Positions 7,575 to 7,580 of a stretch of 7,580 nucleotides of DNA are shown in pieces. The DNA is taken from positions 1-7,580 of the forward strand of contig JBLXCH010000147.1 of NCBI GenBank assembly GCA_048265065.1, in the 5' to 3' direction. The stretch's first letter is position 1; every line of letters starts with the position of its first letter. The notes beneath the pieces were generated by a model. It worked only from the letters and a program-made list of their open reading frames with translations. It was not told the DNA's origin and made no database searches. This DNA comes from Motiliproteus sp048265065. GTDB lineage: Bacteria > Pseudomonadota > Gammaproteobacteria > Pseudomonadales > Balneatricaceae. The translations under genes were made by a program, and so were the position numbers.

Positions 7575-7580
7575 ATTATA
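7575..7580 (-). promoter_or_regulatory. Putative -10 element of the pepN promoter, cut at the window edge
   Basis: The minus strand reads TATAAT, the perfect sigma-70 -10 consensus, 62 nt upstream of the pepN ATG; a second TATAAA lies at 7568-7573. Any matching -35 would lie outside the window, so the promoter cannot be confirmed here. The distance to the start codon leaves a leader of about 55 nt, which is reasonable for this gene. Confidence 0.4.

Noticed and set aside
1..7580. A mobile, defence or otherwise new multi-gene system
   Set aside because: All five genes are same-strand, most are recognisable core families, and there are no integrases, transposases, repeats flanking a cargo, nucleases, reverse transcriptases or array structures.

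Overview
This window looks like chromosomal DNA from a gammaproteobacterium, plausibly a marine or otherwise environmental one. That placement is inference from protein style: a PepN-type aminopeptidase N, a DUF938 methyltransferase, a DUF1289 protein and a multi-PAS GGDEF-EAL protein, all with mixed, slightly AT-leaning base composition by eye. No marker gene in the window fixes the genus. I see no tRNA, rRNA, insertion sequence, integrase, phage gene, CRISPR array or toxin-antitoxin pair.

All five genes lie on the minus strand, so transcription runs from high to low coordinates. From the upstream end they are: (1) pepN, complete, with its Shine-Dalgarno sequence and a perfect -10 hexamer at the right edge of the window; (2) after about 125 nt, a small membrane protein of unknown family, whose start I move to 4750; (3) a DUF938/METTL26-like SAM-dependent methyltransferase that starts inside the stop codon of the membrane protein gene (TAATG), so the two are probably translated together; (4) after a 176-nt gap, a 1076-residue membrane-bound cyclic-di-GMP protein with periplasmic sensor, HAMP, two PAS, GGDEF and EAL; (5) after 67 nt, a 78-residue DUF1289 protein with four cysteines. 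Positions 1-62 hold no gene that I can support.

Functionally the window is a row of mostly independent core genes: cytosolic peptide turnover (PepN), a probable two-gene unit of unknown role, a second-messenger signalling protein and a small Cys-motif protein. Nothing shows that they form one pathway. In the GGDEF-EAL protein both active-site signatures and the inhibitory RxxD site appear intact, so it could both make and break c-di-GMP.

I found no convincing undescribed system here. The items most worth a second look are the overlapping membrane-protein/methyltransferase pair, the unassigned sensor domain of the GGDEF-EAL protein, and small sequence structures in the pepN leader and upstream of the gene pair.
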